Shown: one piece after another, positions 27,360-37,457 of the stretch
How positions within the stretch are numbered: position 1 is the first letter of the stretch
How the letters are laid out: every line of letters begins with the position of its first letter
Origin: Moritella sp.
GTDB taxonomy: Bacteria; Pseudomonadota; Gammaproteobacteria; Enterobacterales; Moritellaceae
Length of the DNA: 64,000 nucleotides
NCBI RefSeq assembly: GCF_013215705.1
Contig: NZ_JABSQR010000016.1
Span: forward strand, 58,594 to 122,593
Direction of reading: 5' to 3'
The notes under the pieces: model-generated
Told to the model about the DNA's origin: nothing
The model's input: only the letters and a program-made list of their open reading frames with translations
The model's database searches: none
Made by a program: the position numbers and the translations under genes

Positions 27360-30300
27360 GTGTCATATTTAGAAAACGACAATGGATTGAACATTGGATA
27401 TCGAAATGGCCAAAAGGGAAACAGTTCTACTGAAAATGCACTCAATACTATTGATTTGTTTACTGGCTCACTAAAATTACCACTTACACTTTGCCACTTG
27501 GAGGGTCGTGACGATCTTTCTGTAACGGTTCAAGCAGGATATATGCAAAATAATCCTGAACACTTTCACCACCAAAATAGAAAGCTTGCTAATACCGTTT
27601 TGGGCTATGGTTGGGGTATTGGGCTTTCTGCGATTATGGTAAAAAATAGGCAAGTTAAGCAATCCTACCAAAAGGAATTTTATCTTATTGGGGAAGGCGG
27701 TCAGTATCCTTTGTACCGAAATGGACGAACTGCGGATGATAAGATAAGTTTTTTTTCGGTTGAGCATCCTAATTGGCAGTTTTATTTATATGATAATGCA
27801 GAGCATTCCTACTGGGAAATCTTGCATGAAGATGGCTCTAGACATACTTATGGTGGTAGTGATGACAGCAATGAAAAAACCCTGAGTTGGGATAATTGGA
27901 TTGGACCTTTAGTCTCAAAAGGTGCAGAAAGTTTCATCAGTGCATGGTATTTTTCAGCGGCTGAAACAAGCAAAGGGGCGCAGGTTCAGTACCAATACGA
28001 TAATGTAATGGAAACGCTTGCAGGTGCTTCTTATACCAGAACGGTACGGTTAAAACGAATTCAAACCTCCTACGATCATGAAATATTGTTTCACTATGAA
28101 GATAAAGAAGCCGGGGAATACGGAACAAACCACAGTATTACGGCTGGCGATAATGCTTACCAAGAAAAATATGAAGACAAATATCTTAAAAAACTAGATG
28201 TTCGTAATGAGCATCACGTACTGATGTATTCTCAGGAACTGATCTATGAGTTAGTAGAATCTGGAACCGAAGAAACTAAGCGGCGATTAACCGAAATAGC
28301 GCAAATCACAGCAGAAGGTACCAAGCGGCCAGCTTTGACTTTGGCTTATAAAAAGAGTGGTGAGTTTGAAGGACTGGTAGAAAAGTTACAGTATCCACTT
28401 GGAACAGGAATATCATATAACTATGAGAAGACTGAGCTATCGACCAGTGATGGGTATGGTCAGTTTGATTTGGAGATGGACTGGGAAAGTAAAATATACA
28501 AAGGAAATGATTTTGAATTTGTGTTGCTTCAGCGCGAGGAAAAAATAAAGTTTCATATCTATCAATGGGATATTACTTGGCGACAGCATATTGATGACTC
28601 CATGGTTGACGAGAGTGTATCAGACGTACAATTACAATTTGGTAATGGATTTATTTGCCTTTCCTATCTGGACTTATTATCCAGCAGTTATAAGATAAAA
28701 ATTATTAAACGTTCACCTGTAAGGCGTTTTGATTGGGAAATTCGAGATTTTTCAACAGAAAATAGCCCCGATAGACCTTCCATTGCTTGTGGAACCGATT
28801 TTGTTGCTGTTCAATATACCGAGCAAAATAGTCTGAACATTTTACAATATAAATACACAGACAATGATTGGCATGAGAATACGTTGGAAGTGGAAAGTCG
28901 GGGATATCAGGCATTGGGTGCGGGGGATGGATTTATCTTCGGCGCCTATGGTGACAGTAACTCAGACAATATTCGCCTACAAAGTTTCTATTCAGATGAA
29001 GATCACAATTGGCAAATAGGGGGAACCCTTGATGTGACAGCTAATGTGGACTGGGCACTTGTGGTCCGAGAGTATGTATGGTCTATCGGATATGCTCAAG
29101 CAAGTGCGTGTTTTATTAACCATGAAGGAAACAGTGTTAAAACAACGCTAGTTTTGCTGACTTGGACCGATGGTTTTCAATTCACTGACTATCAAGTGGA
29201 AGATTTTGAGTATACAGATGATACGATAAGCCCTTATATATTTGCGGTGACAACAGATACCCTAATTGGCTACGCAGAGCACGTATACCGCTATACACCT
29301 CAAGGTTGGGTTCATCACAAGCTGCTTGACGTCGTTTCCGGTGGCGCTTATAAATTTTCTTACGCTTCAGATATGGCCTTGGCTGTTGAGAATGTGAATC
29401 AATGTCAACGGTTCTATGCTCAAAGGTTTGACCCTTATCGTGATGGATGGACAACCGATGGGGTTCCACAATCAGAGGACCTCACGCAAATAAAGGGAAC
29501 CTGCCAACCATTGATTGCAGGGGAGTACGCTGTATTGGGGCGGTATATCTTCACGCGGACAATTGATGACACTTGGATAAATATTGGCGATCTAGAGCAA
29601 AACATTGACTATGCTCATGTACAAATCGATGCTCAAGGCGGTTATTTACTCTATCAACTTATTGGATATGAACAAATTTACCAAGTACCCTTTGAAAACG
29701 GTGCATTGAGTACGGATGTAAAAGTAATCGAAGGACAACGGTTAGATGCTACGAGCGCGATGGGTTCCCAAGCGGGTCTTCAATCTTTTTATACGTTTAA
29801 TTCTGAAGCTAGCAGCAAGGCTGTACATTTTTACCAGTTGAGTGAAAAAAAATATAAAGACAAACAGCACAATGTACTGATCCGTTCTTTGAATTGTGAT
29901 TATGGTGTATGGCAACAAGATATTTATCTTCAATATGACATGAATACGGTACGCCTAGAAAATGATCGTTGTGCTTTCCAAACCACGACGGTATATCCAG
30001 TTGATGAAAATGGCTCTAGTGGGAAGACAGAATTTCACTTCTTTAATGGCGCTAGTGTAAATGATTATGACTACCCAGACGATAAGCATACCAATGTAAA
30101 GCAGTATTATAGCCACATGTGTGGTCGTTTGGCTCATAGCATAGAATATGATGGTGATAACAACCAAGTAAATCGGTCCGAAAATAGTTTGAAGGCCATG
30201 GATACGCTTGGTTTTACTATTTTACAAACACGGTTAGAAGAGACTCGTTATTTCCCGTCATATGACATGACGAATCATCAAGCGAAAAACACATCATCCA

Positions 30301-33300
30301 TTAAAAAAGCTACATATATTGATTATGAAGATCAGTATTTTCTCAAACGAAAAATAAAACAAGTCGGTCTGAATGCCGAGGGAAAAGAAGTACAGTTCAG
30401 TACTGAATTTCGCTATTTGTGGGAAGATGACAGCACCCTTCTGGAAAAAAATGCCCTGTCAGATGTTGTCCTTGAGATAAAAAAAGAGGAAACGTCAAAC
30501 ACGATATTGGGGGTCACTCGGTATACTTTTGAGAAAGACAGTTCTAACCGACATTATCAAACCGGAGAATTTTTGTGGGATCATACAGCGAGCTTCGAAG
30601 AAGAGGGAGAACAATGGGTTACAACCCAAAAAGCAATAGAGGTTAACACGAATCTGGAAACAGCTTGTACGGAAGATATAGAAGGAACAAAAACAACTTA
30701 CCTCTATGATCAAAAAGATCAGTTTATCGTGGCAGCATTTGACCACGCGCTTCCAGAAGAAGTTCTGTACTGTGGTTTTGAACCTTATGAAAATCTGACT
30801 CAACTTAACATGTTGGAAGGTAGGATTAGCGAGATGCTTGATCCTAGCGAATGCTTCAGCGGAACGCAAAGTTTGCGCATTGAACCCAATAATGCGCTGA
30901 GTATCAATCTTTCTAACAAGGGTACTCATAATAGAATTTCTTTAGCCGCAAAAACGCAGGGTGAGATAACAATTACTTGGCGGCTTGGTAGCATGGTAGA
31001 AACTAAAACTTATCCCGCTGCTGAATATCGTTGGCAGCAACTCAGAGATATTTTCTCCAATTCAGCGTCAGAAAAAGGGGCGTTGACAGTGACTATTACT
31101 GGCACTCAGCCTTTATATATCGACGCACTGTTTCTGTCACCATCGCTTTCCTTAGGCGAAGCTTATGTGTATACAGGGGCTTTTGCTAAGCAATCTGCAT
31201 CTCATAAAAACCACGAAAGCGGTGAACGAATTTACCTTGACCGTTTTCAAAATCCAGCGGCTATTGCAGGCGATGACGGATCATTTATCAGCCTATCGCG
31301 ACAGCGGCATGGGCAATTATCGACAGCGTTAACATTAAATGAAACTTTGTTGATAGAATTCCCCAGCGGCGGACGCTTTCATTGGATGGATCAATGGGAT
31401 GGTAATAGCAAATACTGGTCTCGCGCTGATAATTGTTGGGAATTTATAGCCCAAAATAATTTTGCTTTATTTACAGCAATGACGGATGGACAACCGACGT
31501 TGACGTTAGGAGAACTCCATCTCGAAGTAATTAATAATACGTGGTTGATAAAGTACGCAGGAGGGCTTGTTCATCAAGTAGATGTCACCGATGGCCAGCA
31601 CTTTACGCTCTTAAAAGTAGGGCATCGTATTCAATTGTCTTGTGAAGATACGGTTATTTATGAGGGCAAGCACCCTTTTGCAGTAGGAACACAATTACAG
31701 CTAGCCGTGTCTGATACTGAAAATGTGGATTGCATGGGGTTTGCGCCAGATCCAAAAATATTGCTCTCATTTACCGATTTTGCGGGTAAATCTCATCAGG
31801 ATATTGCTGTTACAGAAACCGGTATTATTGTCGGGCAAACCCTCTATAACCCGCAGGGACAAGCGGAGATAACGACAAAGAAATTAGAGCTACAAGATGT
31901 ACTTTGGTCATATCAACAAGATCTAGTAACGCACTACAATAGTGACACTGGAATATTGGAAGGACTCGTTGCAGATACTTATCCAGAGGATGATGGGTTT
32001 CCTTATGATCAAATTAAACATACGAAATCCCCGTCACCTAAACAGATAGAAATGGGTCAGGCGGGTAAGCAAAGGGCGATTGAAGGCGATGGTAATACCA
32101 TGCGCTTTGATTACTATATTAATGAAGGTCAATTTCATCATTTACAAGATGGCACTTGTACCCTGAAGTTACAGAAAATGCCTGATGGAATTAGCAGTTT
32201 TGAAGCCGTAGATGTCTTTGAAAACAAAGTGATGTCCATCACTTATAATGAAGCCAGTGATACCGCTGAGCAGCTGATGCGATATCAATATGATCACAAT
32301 GGTAATTTAACGCATGTATTCTACCCTAACTATTTCTCGGGTATGCAAGGGCATGAGCAGTTCTTTAGCACGTATACATATAATGTCTTTGGTAAACTGA
32401 GTTCACAGAAAGAACCTGATGCCAGTGGTTATGAATTTATCTATGATCGGGCTGGAAAGTTACGATTTAAGAATCAGGCGTCAGATTCCGGGCGTTATTT
32501 ATATTATGTGTATGACACTTATACGCGAATGATTGAACAGGGTACCATCGAGGGCGAATGGGACCCAGTACAATTAGAACTAGAGGCGCAAGGGGTTGGT
32601 ATTGCGCCTGCTGGTGGCATTGCCAGAGTTAGAAATTTCTATGATGGCGATGGTACGGATCAGACCTTACTGCGCAAGCTTAGCAAAGTTGAAAGCTTCG
32701 ATGATGATGGGGTATTAGAAACCGTCGAAAAATATCGCTATGATCTTCGGGGAAATATTCGGGAGAAAACTACGATTACCAAAGCTAGTGAGGATGTATT
32801 AGCGACGAAGTATGATCAAGCCAAGAATATAATAACGTGTCCAAAAATTTTGGGAATATTAGAAACCGTCGAAAAGTACCTCGATGACCTTAAAGACAAT
32901 ATTAAGGACAAAATCACATCTACCCAAGCCAATGAGGATGTATTGGTGATGGAGTATGATCACGCCAAGAACATGACAAGTTATCGAATGGACGATGTGA
33001 TCGTAACGAATATCTACGATATTTTATCCAGATTAGTCGGTGTGAAACACGGAAACAATCTCATTTATACTTGTTCCTATCTACCCTGTGGGCAACTTGC
33101 AGGGGAGACGTTCTTACCTGAGCAAGAAGGCGCTTTGGAAAAAAACTATACTTATGATTCGGCAATGTGGTTAAAAGGCATGCAAGACAGATTCTTTGAA
33201 CAAGAATTAGAGTATGCCGACACGGGGTCAAGTTCTGGGTTGGGAGGACGGATCACGAAGTCTATTAGTCGACATGTCGGTACTCCAGAAATAACCTTTG

Positions 33301-34838
33301 ATTATAGCTATGATGCTTACGGTAGGCTGCAATCTTATGAACGAAATGGCATAGCTCATGCTATCGATTTGGATTTAAACGGCAATCAGGTCGATGAAAA
33401 TAATGGGTCTACTAAATTTCAATATGAAGAAGGAACCAATAAGCTATTATCCAAGGGCAATACATCTTTTCAATACGATCCGTCGGGGAATGTTACCCAA
33501 GTACCTGAACATGAGATGCTCATCAAGTATGACAATATGTTCAATAAACCAACGGCAATTCAAGTCGGAAGCCGACAACTGACTTATACCCATGGTGTAC
33601 AAGGACATTCGTCAAAAAACGATGGCACTGCGACGACTTTTGTTAATTACGATATGCAAGGCCGATTGCTTAGTGAGATGAAAAACGGTGTTAGAACACT
33701 CTGCATATATGGTGCCAATGGAATGATGGCGCAGATCCAGAATGATCAAGTATATTTTTTAATTAAGGATTATCAGTCATCCGTTCGGGCTATCTATGAC
33801 GGTAATGCACTTTTAGCCACCTTTAGCTACGATCCCTTTGGTCAGATAGATGTTCAGACAATTCTAGATGAGTCAGTAGAAACGTTGATTCCAATTCGTT
33901 TTACCTCCGCAAGACTGGAAGCGACGTTAGACTTGTATACCATGCGCTACCGGATATATTCCCCATCATTAGGCCGATTCCTTAATTTGGATCCAGAAAA
34001 TCAACATACCAGTCCTTATTTATACTGCGGTTCGGATTGGGTTAATTACTTTGATCCTGATGGCGCTTTTTCTTGGGCTGCCTTTGCTACAGCTGTCATT
34101 GGCATTGTCCTTATTGGTGTCGGTGTTGCTATTACTGTTGCTACTGGTGGTTTAGGCGGTGCCGCCGGAGTCGCCCTTGGTATGTTAGGGGCGGGATTGA
34201 TCGGCGGTGGTGCTGGTTTGGCGGTTTATGGCGTGAGCTCTGCCATTTCAGGCGATTTTAATTTGACCGACGCACTAATTGCAGGTGGCTTAGGCTTTGT
34301 TTTTGGCGCTGTTGCTTTCGGGGTCGGCGCTGGAATTGCCGCCGCAGCACCTACGATAGGTTCCACGGCAACGACGTTCGCTGAGATTGGTTCAGGGGTT
34401 ATATTAGGCGCAAATAATTCCGTAGTTTCAAACGGAATAACCAATATTAGGGAAGACCGCGCATTTACAGATGGCTGGGCAACCTGTGCTATCACGGGTG
34501 CCATCGTCGGTGGTATCCCTGCTGCAAAAAAAGCATGGAGTAATAAAAACACAGGGAAATATACGGTTACACCCAACAGCGCAAAACATGAACTTAAGAA
34601 AAAAATTCGCACATCTTTAGCGGATGCGGGTAAATCCGTAGCAGGAAAAGCAGCGGCGGAGATATACGACAATAAAGATGCATTGATGAACACTGTTCAG
34701 GCAGATGATAGACAACAGCAATTCGGTGACGTTAATAAAATTAACGGCCCTAACATTCAGATTTATCAAGTAAAACAACCGGGAAATTTAAATGATATAG
34801 GGTCTCTTTGGGTGAGAAATGTTTCATTTAATACCTAA
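27360..34838 (+). CDS. Large RHS-repeat protein with variable C-terminal tail
   Basis: This 2492-residue protein starts after a strong AGGAGG (27347-27352). The first about 1550 residues are beta-propeller/SpvB-like and unrepeated. From about 1600 there are YD/RHS repeats (YDHNGNLTHVFY, YDRAGKLRF, YDPSGNVTQ), then the RHS-associated core (YDPFGQI, SARLEATLDLYTMRYRIYSPSLGRFLNLDP, ending DPDG at 2232-2235). The 257 residues after DPDG are the variable tail: a Gly/Ala-rich hydrophobic stretch (about 2240-2350) then a Lys-rich soluble end. There is no signal peptide, PAAR or VgrG domain. RHS shells encapsulate and release such tails as toxins. No immunity gene follows directly; the next gene is the collagen-Hint protein 71 bases away. 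Confidence 0.9.
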   Translation: MSYLENDNGLNIGYRNGQKGNSSTENALNTIDLFTGSLKLPLTLCHLEGRDDLSVTVQAGYMQNNPEHFHHQNRKLANTVLGYGWGIGLSAIMVKNRQVKQSYQKEFYLIGEGGQYPLYRNGRTADDKISFFSVEHPNWQFYLYDNAEHSYWEILHEDGSRHTYGGSDDSNEKTLSWDNWIGPLVSKGAESFISAWYFSAAETSKGAQVQYQYDNVMETLAGASYTRTVRLKRIQTSYDHEILFHYEDKEAGEYGTNHSITAGDNAYQEKYEDKYLKKLDVRNEHHVLMYSQELIYELVESGTEETKRRLTEIAQITAEGTKRPALTLAYKKSGEFEGLVEKLQYPLGTGISYNYEKTELSTSDGYGQFDLEMDWESKIYKGNDFEFVLLQREEKIKFHIYQWDITWRQHIDDSMVDESVSDVQLQFGNGFICLSYLDLLSSSYKIKIIKRSPVRRFDWEIRDFSTENSPDRPSIACGTDFVAVQYTEQNSLNILQYKYTDNDWHENTLEVESRGYQALGAGDGFIFGAYGDSNSDNIRLQSFYSDEDHNWQIGGTLDVTANVDWALVVREYVWSIGYAQASACFINHEGNSVKTTLVLLTWTDGFQFTDYQVEDFEYTDDTISPYIFAVTTDTLIGYAEHVYRYTPQGWVHHKLLDVVSGGAYKFSYASDMALAVENVNQCQRFYAQRFDPYRDGWTTDGVPQSEDLTQIKGTCQPLIAGEYAVLGRYIFTRTIDDTWINIGDLEQNIDYAHVQIDAQGGYLLYQLIGYEQIYQVPFENGALSTDVKVIEGQRLDATSAMGSQAGLQSFYTFNSEASSKAVHFYQLSEKKYKDKQHNVLIRSLNCDYGVWQQDIYLQYDMNTVRLENDRCAFQTTTVYPVDENGSSGKTEFHFFNGASVNDYDYPDDKHTNVKQYYSHMCGRLAHSIEYDGDNNQVNRSENSLKAMDTLGFTILQTRLEETRYFPSYDMTNHQAKNTSSIKKATYIDYEDQYFLKRKIKQVGLNAEGKEVQFSTEFRYLWEDDSTLLEKNALSDVVLEIKKEETSNTILGVTRYTFEKDSSNRHYQTGEFLWDHTASFEEEGEQWVTTQKAIEVNTNLETACTEDIEGTKTTYLYDQKDQFIVAAFDHALPEEVLYCGFEPYENLTQLNMLEGRISEMLDPSECFSGTQSLRIEPNNALSINLSNKGTHNRISLAAKTQGEITITWRLGSMVETKTYPAAEYRWQQLRDIFSNSASEKGALTVTITGTQPLYIDALFLSPSLSLGEAYVYTGAFAKQSASHKNHESGERIYLDRFQNPAAIAGDDGSFISLSRQRHGQLSTALTLNETLLIEFPSGGRFHWMDQWDGNSKYWSRADNCWEFIAQNNFALFTAMTDGQPTLTLGELHLEVINNTWLIKYAGGLVHQVDVTDGQHFTLLKVGHRIQLSCEDTVIYEGKHPFAVGTQLQLAVSDTENVDCMGFAPDPKILLSFTDFAGKSHQDIAVTETGIIVGQTLYNPQGQAEITTKKLELQDVLWSYQQDLVTHYNSDTGILEGLVADTYPEDDGFPYDQIKHTKSPSPKQIEMGQAGKQRAIEGDGNTMRFDYYINEGQFHHLQDGTCTLKLQKMPDGISSFEAVDVFENKVMSITYNEASDTAEQLMRYQYDHNGNLTHVFYPNYFSGMQGHEQFFSTYTYNVFGKLSSQKEPDASGYEFIYDRAGKLRFKNQASDSGRYLYYVYDTYTRMIEQGTIEGEWDPVQLELEAQGVGIAPAGGIARVRNFYDGDGTDQTLLRKLSKVESFDDDGVLETVEKYRYDLRGNIREKTTITKASEDVLATKYDQAKNIITCPKILGILETVEKYLDDLKDNIKDKITSTQANEDVLVMEYDHAKNMTSYRMDDVIVTNIYDILSRLVGVKHGNNLIYTCSYLPCGQLAGETFLPEQEGALEKNYTYDSAMWLKGMQDRFFEQELEYADTGSSSGLGGRITKSISRHVGTPEITFDYSYDAYGRLQSYERNGIAHAIDLDLNGNQVDENNGSTKFQYEEGTNKLLSKGNTSFQYDPSGNVTQVPEHEMLIKYDNMFNKPTAIQVGSRQLTYTHGVQGHSSKNDGTATTFVNYDMQGRLLSEMKNGVRTLCIYGANGMMAQIQNDQVYFLIKDYQSSVRAIYDGNALLATFSYDPFGQIDVQTILDESVETLIPIRFTSARLEATLDLYTMRYRIYSPSLGRFLNLDPENQHTSPYLYCGSDWVNYFDPDGAFSWAAFATAVIGIVLIGVGVAITVATGGLGGAAGVALGMLGAGLIGGGAGLAVYGVSSAISGDFNLTDALIAGGLGFVFGAVAFGVGAGIAAAAPTIGSTATTFAEIGSGVILGANNSVVSNGITNIREDRAFTDGWATCAITGAIVGGIPAAKKAWSNKNTGKYTVTPNSAKHELKKKIRTSLADAGKSVAGKAAAEIYDNKDALMNTVQADDRQQQFGDVNKINGPNIQIYQVKQPGNLNDIGSLWVRNVSFNT
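32713..33000 (+). repeat. 144-bp in-frame tandem duplication inside the RHS gene
   Basis: The phrase LETVEKY recurs after exactly 144 bases (48 codons), starting at 32713 and 32857. The 48-residue unit is repeated with divergence. The first copy keeps the RHS signature YRYDLRGNI; the second has YLDDLKDNI, losing the Tyr-Asp and Arg-Gly-Asn features. This is an expansion of the YD-repeat region by segment duplication. Confidence 0.85.
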
Positions 34839-34909
34839 AGTGATTTTATTGAGTAATACGTAAATTCAAAAGAGTAACAACCTACAACCTATAAACAACA
34901 AGGAAAGTA

Positions 34910-37327
34910 ATGATGGGAAGAACAACTACGGTAACACCTGATTTTCCACTAATAGTGTCTGATATCGAAAATCCGACAGAATACGATGAAATATTCTTTC
35001 AAAGAGGAGGATATATTGAAATTAAGGTCGGTGCAGAGCTTACGATTGATAAAATCACTGAAGATGATGGTTCTTTAGGTGGCAAGATACCGACAACAAA
35101 TCTAAATTCCAGTCAGAAAAAAAATTGGAACTACGACATCATCATAGTATCAGAAGATGGAATCGATGGAAAAAAAGGTCAAAAGGGTGAAGATGGAGCG
35201 ACGAGTGCCAATGGGCAAAATGGCAGAGATGGCTCATCAGCTTATAACGGTTCTTCATTGGGGGATTATACATTGACAATCAAAGACTCCGATATGAATT
35301 TATCATTACTTAATGTTGGTTCTAATGGTGGTGATGGTGGTAATGGTGGTGATGGTGGTGATGGTGGTGATGGTCAAAAAAATGGGCCTAAGGGCGGCAA
35401 GGGCGGTGACGGCGGTGACGGCGGTAATGGCGGTAATGGCGGTGATGGTACTCAAGTAACGGTATATTGGGGTTCTACTACTAATGATATCACATGGACT
35501 AATCGTGTTGGTCGTGTTGGTGGTAGCGGTCAAGGTGGGGTTTCAGGTAAGAATGGTGCCTGGAGTGCGGATACAGAAAATGGCAAGGATGGTACTAAGG
35601 GTCATCAAGGTCTGAAAGGTAAAACCGGTACTGTTAAGGTGATTAAAGAAAATAAAAAACCGATAACCACAATTTGTAACGTGATAGATAAAGTAAGCCA
35701 AGCAATTGATAAAGCTGATGATTTTATAACTAACGCTAACAACTTTATGGCTAAAACTCACAAGTTAGAATCAATGTTTAAGCATGTCGGTGGTACTAAG
35801 GTTGCGAAAGAAAAGTATCCCGCGCTCTATAATTCGCTTTTAAAAACGCCTGAATCGCCAAAAACACAGGCAGAAACTGGGGATGATGCTTTAGATAAAG
35901 GCTTTATGATGAGTGCTATTTATATAACCGATGGCGCAAGTAGTAAAGGTAATCTGACAGCATCTGACAGACGTTCTGTGGCATGCGATTCTTTTGCAAC
36001 AGTTAATAACGCAGCAATGATTATGGTCGTTTCAACGTTAACCGATCTGAACACTGAAACCGTACTAAACACCATAAGTGAATATACGAGTGAGACCGAC
36101 ATTGAATCTAGAGTCGAGGCGTTAAATTCAGACATAGGACAATTTAATGATCATGAACTTGAAGTGGTTACTGAGTTTACCTACGTATATGCTGACGCTG
36201 CTACATATACAAGCGAGGAACAAACTCAGGGTTATACATTGGTTAATGGACAGAGTGTTGTCACCGACTTTGTTATTGATGATCCCCATAGTCTAAATGA
36301 CACGACCGTTAACGTTATGTATGATCGAGATGCTGCTGCTGGTGAGCATACGGACTATACTTATAAAGGTGTGCTGAATGGTGAGTTAGTGACAACTAAG
36401 CTGCCAGTTAAGGGATCTTTTAAATTAGCGCCTTTTCTGAGACCGACACAAATATCAAATATTGGGGGCTTACAGTTAGTTTATGACGGACAAACCTTGG
36501 TGAAATATCACTATGACAAACCGTCAGATTTGAATAAATACTTAACTTTTAGTAAGGAAGCAGGGCTCCTTGGACAATGGAAGGTTGATTTTAATTTTGA
36601 CGAAGACTGGGGTGTTAAGCTACATAAAGATAACTATACAACAGAGGGTCCCTGCTTAACTGGGGTTAAATTAAGATGGAGTTTCAGAATCGAAACCGTT
36701 AAGGCAAATGGCGACATATTTGACGTAAATGTTGCAATAACGAGTGCTTCAAAGCCACCTGAAGGTGGAAAATACAATCATTCGGACTCAAATACGGTCA
36801 AGATACCGGATATATTAATCAGATGGGGCTGTTTCCACAAGGATAGCCTGATTAAATTGGCTGGTGGTTGTGTGAAAAAAATCAGTGAAATTTCTATTGG
36901 TGATGTATTGTTAACGGCAGAGCAGGAAAAAGTAACGGTTACGGAAATCTACAAAGGTTTAGAAAAGCAGCTGATACGTATAGAAACAGCATCTGGTAAA
37001 GTGTTGCAGATCACAGACAATCACCCGATTATGTCAGATTCAGGCACAATGATGGCGGCTAAGTTAGCTATTTCGGCCAAAATACATACCGAAGATGGTT
37101 TGGAAGAAATCATTGAGCTATCAAAAGTTGATTATAACGATCAAGTCTATAATGTCGATTGTGGCGGCGCTATGCTCATTGCCGATGGTATTTATGCGGG
37201 TGATTTTATCAGCCAAAATGCGAAGCGGGAGCAGAAAAACAAAAAAACGCCGACCCCTGAAGCAATCGCAATCATGGATGACATGAAGCGAATGAGTGAT
37301 GATATTAATCGTTTACACAATCAATAA
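34910..37327 (+). CDS. Collagen-like glycine-repeat protein with C-terminal Hint domain
   Basis: This 805-residue protein has no signal peptide. Residues about 85-110 and 135-180 are Gly-X-Y/collagen-like (GKKGQKGEDG and blocks of GGDGGN), with another glycine segment at about 205-245. The middle (about 250-635) is unrecognised. Residues about 641-775 form a Hint (hedgehog/intein) domain: Cys641 in GCFHKDSLIKLAGG, TDNH (702-705) as the TxxH motif, and a terminal CGGAMLIADGIYAGDF. The canonical C-terminal His-Asn is absent, so cleavage rather than splicing would be expected. A 30-residue helical tail follows. The AAGGAAAG ribosome site and 71-base gap suggest co-transcription with the RHS gene. 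Confidence 0.85.
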   Translation: MMGRTTTVTPDFPLIVSDIENPTEYDEIFFQRGGYIEIKVGAELTIDKITEDDGSLGGKIPTTNLNSSQKKNWNYDIIIVSEDGIDGKKGQKGEDGATSANGQNGRDGSSAYNGSSLGDYTLTIKDSDMNLSLLNVGSNGGDGGNGGDGGDGGDGQKNGPKGGKGGDGGDGGNGGNGGDGTQVTVYWGSTTNDITWTNRVGRVGGSGQGGVSGKNGAWSADTENGKDGTKGHQGLKGKTGTVKVIKENKKPITTICNVIDKVSQAIDKADDFITNANNFMAKTHKLESMFKHVGGTKVAKEKYPALYNSLLKTPESPKTQAETGDDALDKGFMMSAIYITDGASSKGNLTASDRRSVACDSFATVNNAAMIMVVSTLTDLNTETVLNTISEYTSETDIESRVEALNSDIGQFNDHELEVVTEFTYVYADAATYTSEEQTQGYTLVNGQSVVTDFVIDDPHSLNDTTVNVMYDRDAAAGEHTDYTYKGVLNGELVTTKLPVKGSFKLAPFLRPTQISNIGGLQLVYDGQTLVKYHYDKPSDLNKYLTFSKEAGLLGQWKVDFNFDEDWGVKLHKDNYTTEGPCLTGVKLRWSFRIETVKANGDIFDVNVAITSASKPPEGGKYNHSDSNTVKIPDILIRWGCFHKDSLIKLAGGCVKKISEISIGDVLLTAEQEKVTVTEIYKGLEKQLIRIETASGKVLQITDNHPIMSDSGTMMAAKLAISAKIHTEDGLEEIIELSKVDYNDQVYNVDCGGAMLIADGIYAGDFISQNAKREQKNKKTPTPEAIAIMDDMKRMSDDINRLHNQ
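35319..35450 (+). repeat. Gly-Gly-Asp/Asn codon repeat (two codon dialects)
   Basis: This 9-base-type low-complexity repeat encodes GGDGGN units. The left half (about 35328-35371) uses GGT GGT GAT almost only; the right half (about 35393-35448) uses GGC GGT GAC/AAT. The sharp codon change on either side of a short QKNGPKG spacer indicates two separate slippage expansions of the collagen-like region. Confidence 0.85.
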
Positions 37328-37438
37328 GGTAGTATTTATAATTTAGTGTCATTTCAGTAAAATATTAAAAAAATGAAATGACACATGCTACGACGTTTTG
37401 AGCGTTAACTTAAGCTTTTTTAGAGCGTAACCAATAAG

Positions 37439-37457
37439 CCTCCGGCTTTGCCGGAGG
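37439..37457 (+). terminator. Terminator hairpin after the collagen-Hint gene
   Basis: A perfect 8-bp GC-rich stem (CCTCCGGC / GCCGGAGG) with a 3-base loop lies about 110 bases after the stop codon. A T-run (TTTTTT) follows about 10 bases later, so termination is likely though the spacing is not ideal. Confidence 0.7.

Noticed and set aside
30495..30929. 144-codon minus-strand frame inside the RHS gene
   Set aside because: It is antisense to an intact long gene, with random-looking composition; a shadow.
27360..34838. Tc-toxin TcC component
   Set aside because: No TcA or TcB genes are adjacent and the protein is much larger than a TcC; a general RHS call is safer.
35319..35450. Possible CRISPR-like or DNA repeat array
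   Set aside because: The units are 9 bases long, in frame inside a coding sequence and without spacers; it is a collagen-type codon repeat.
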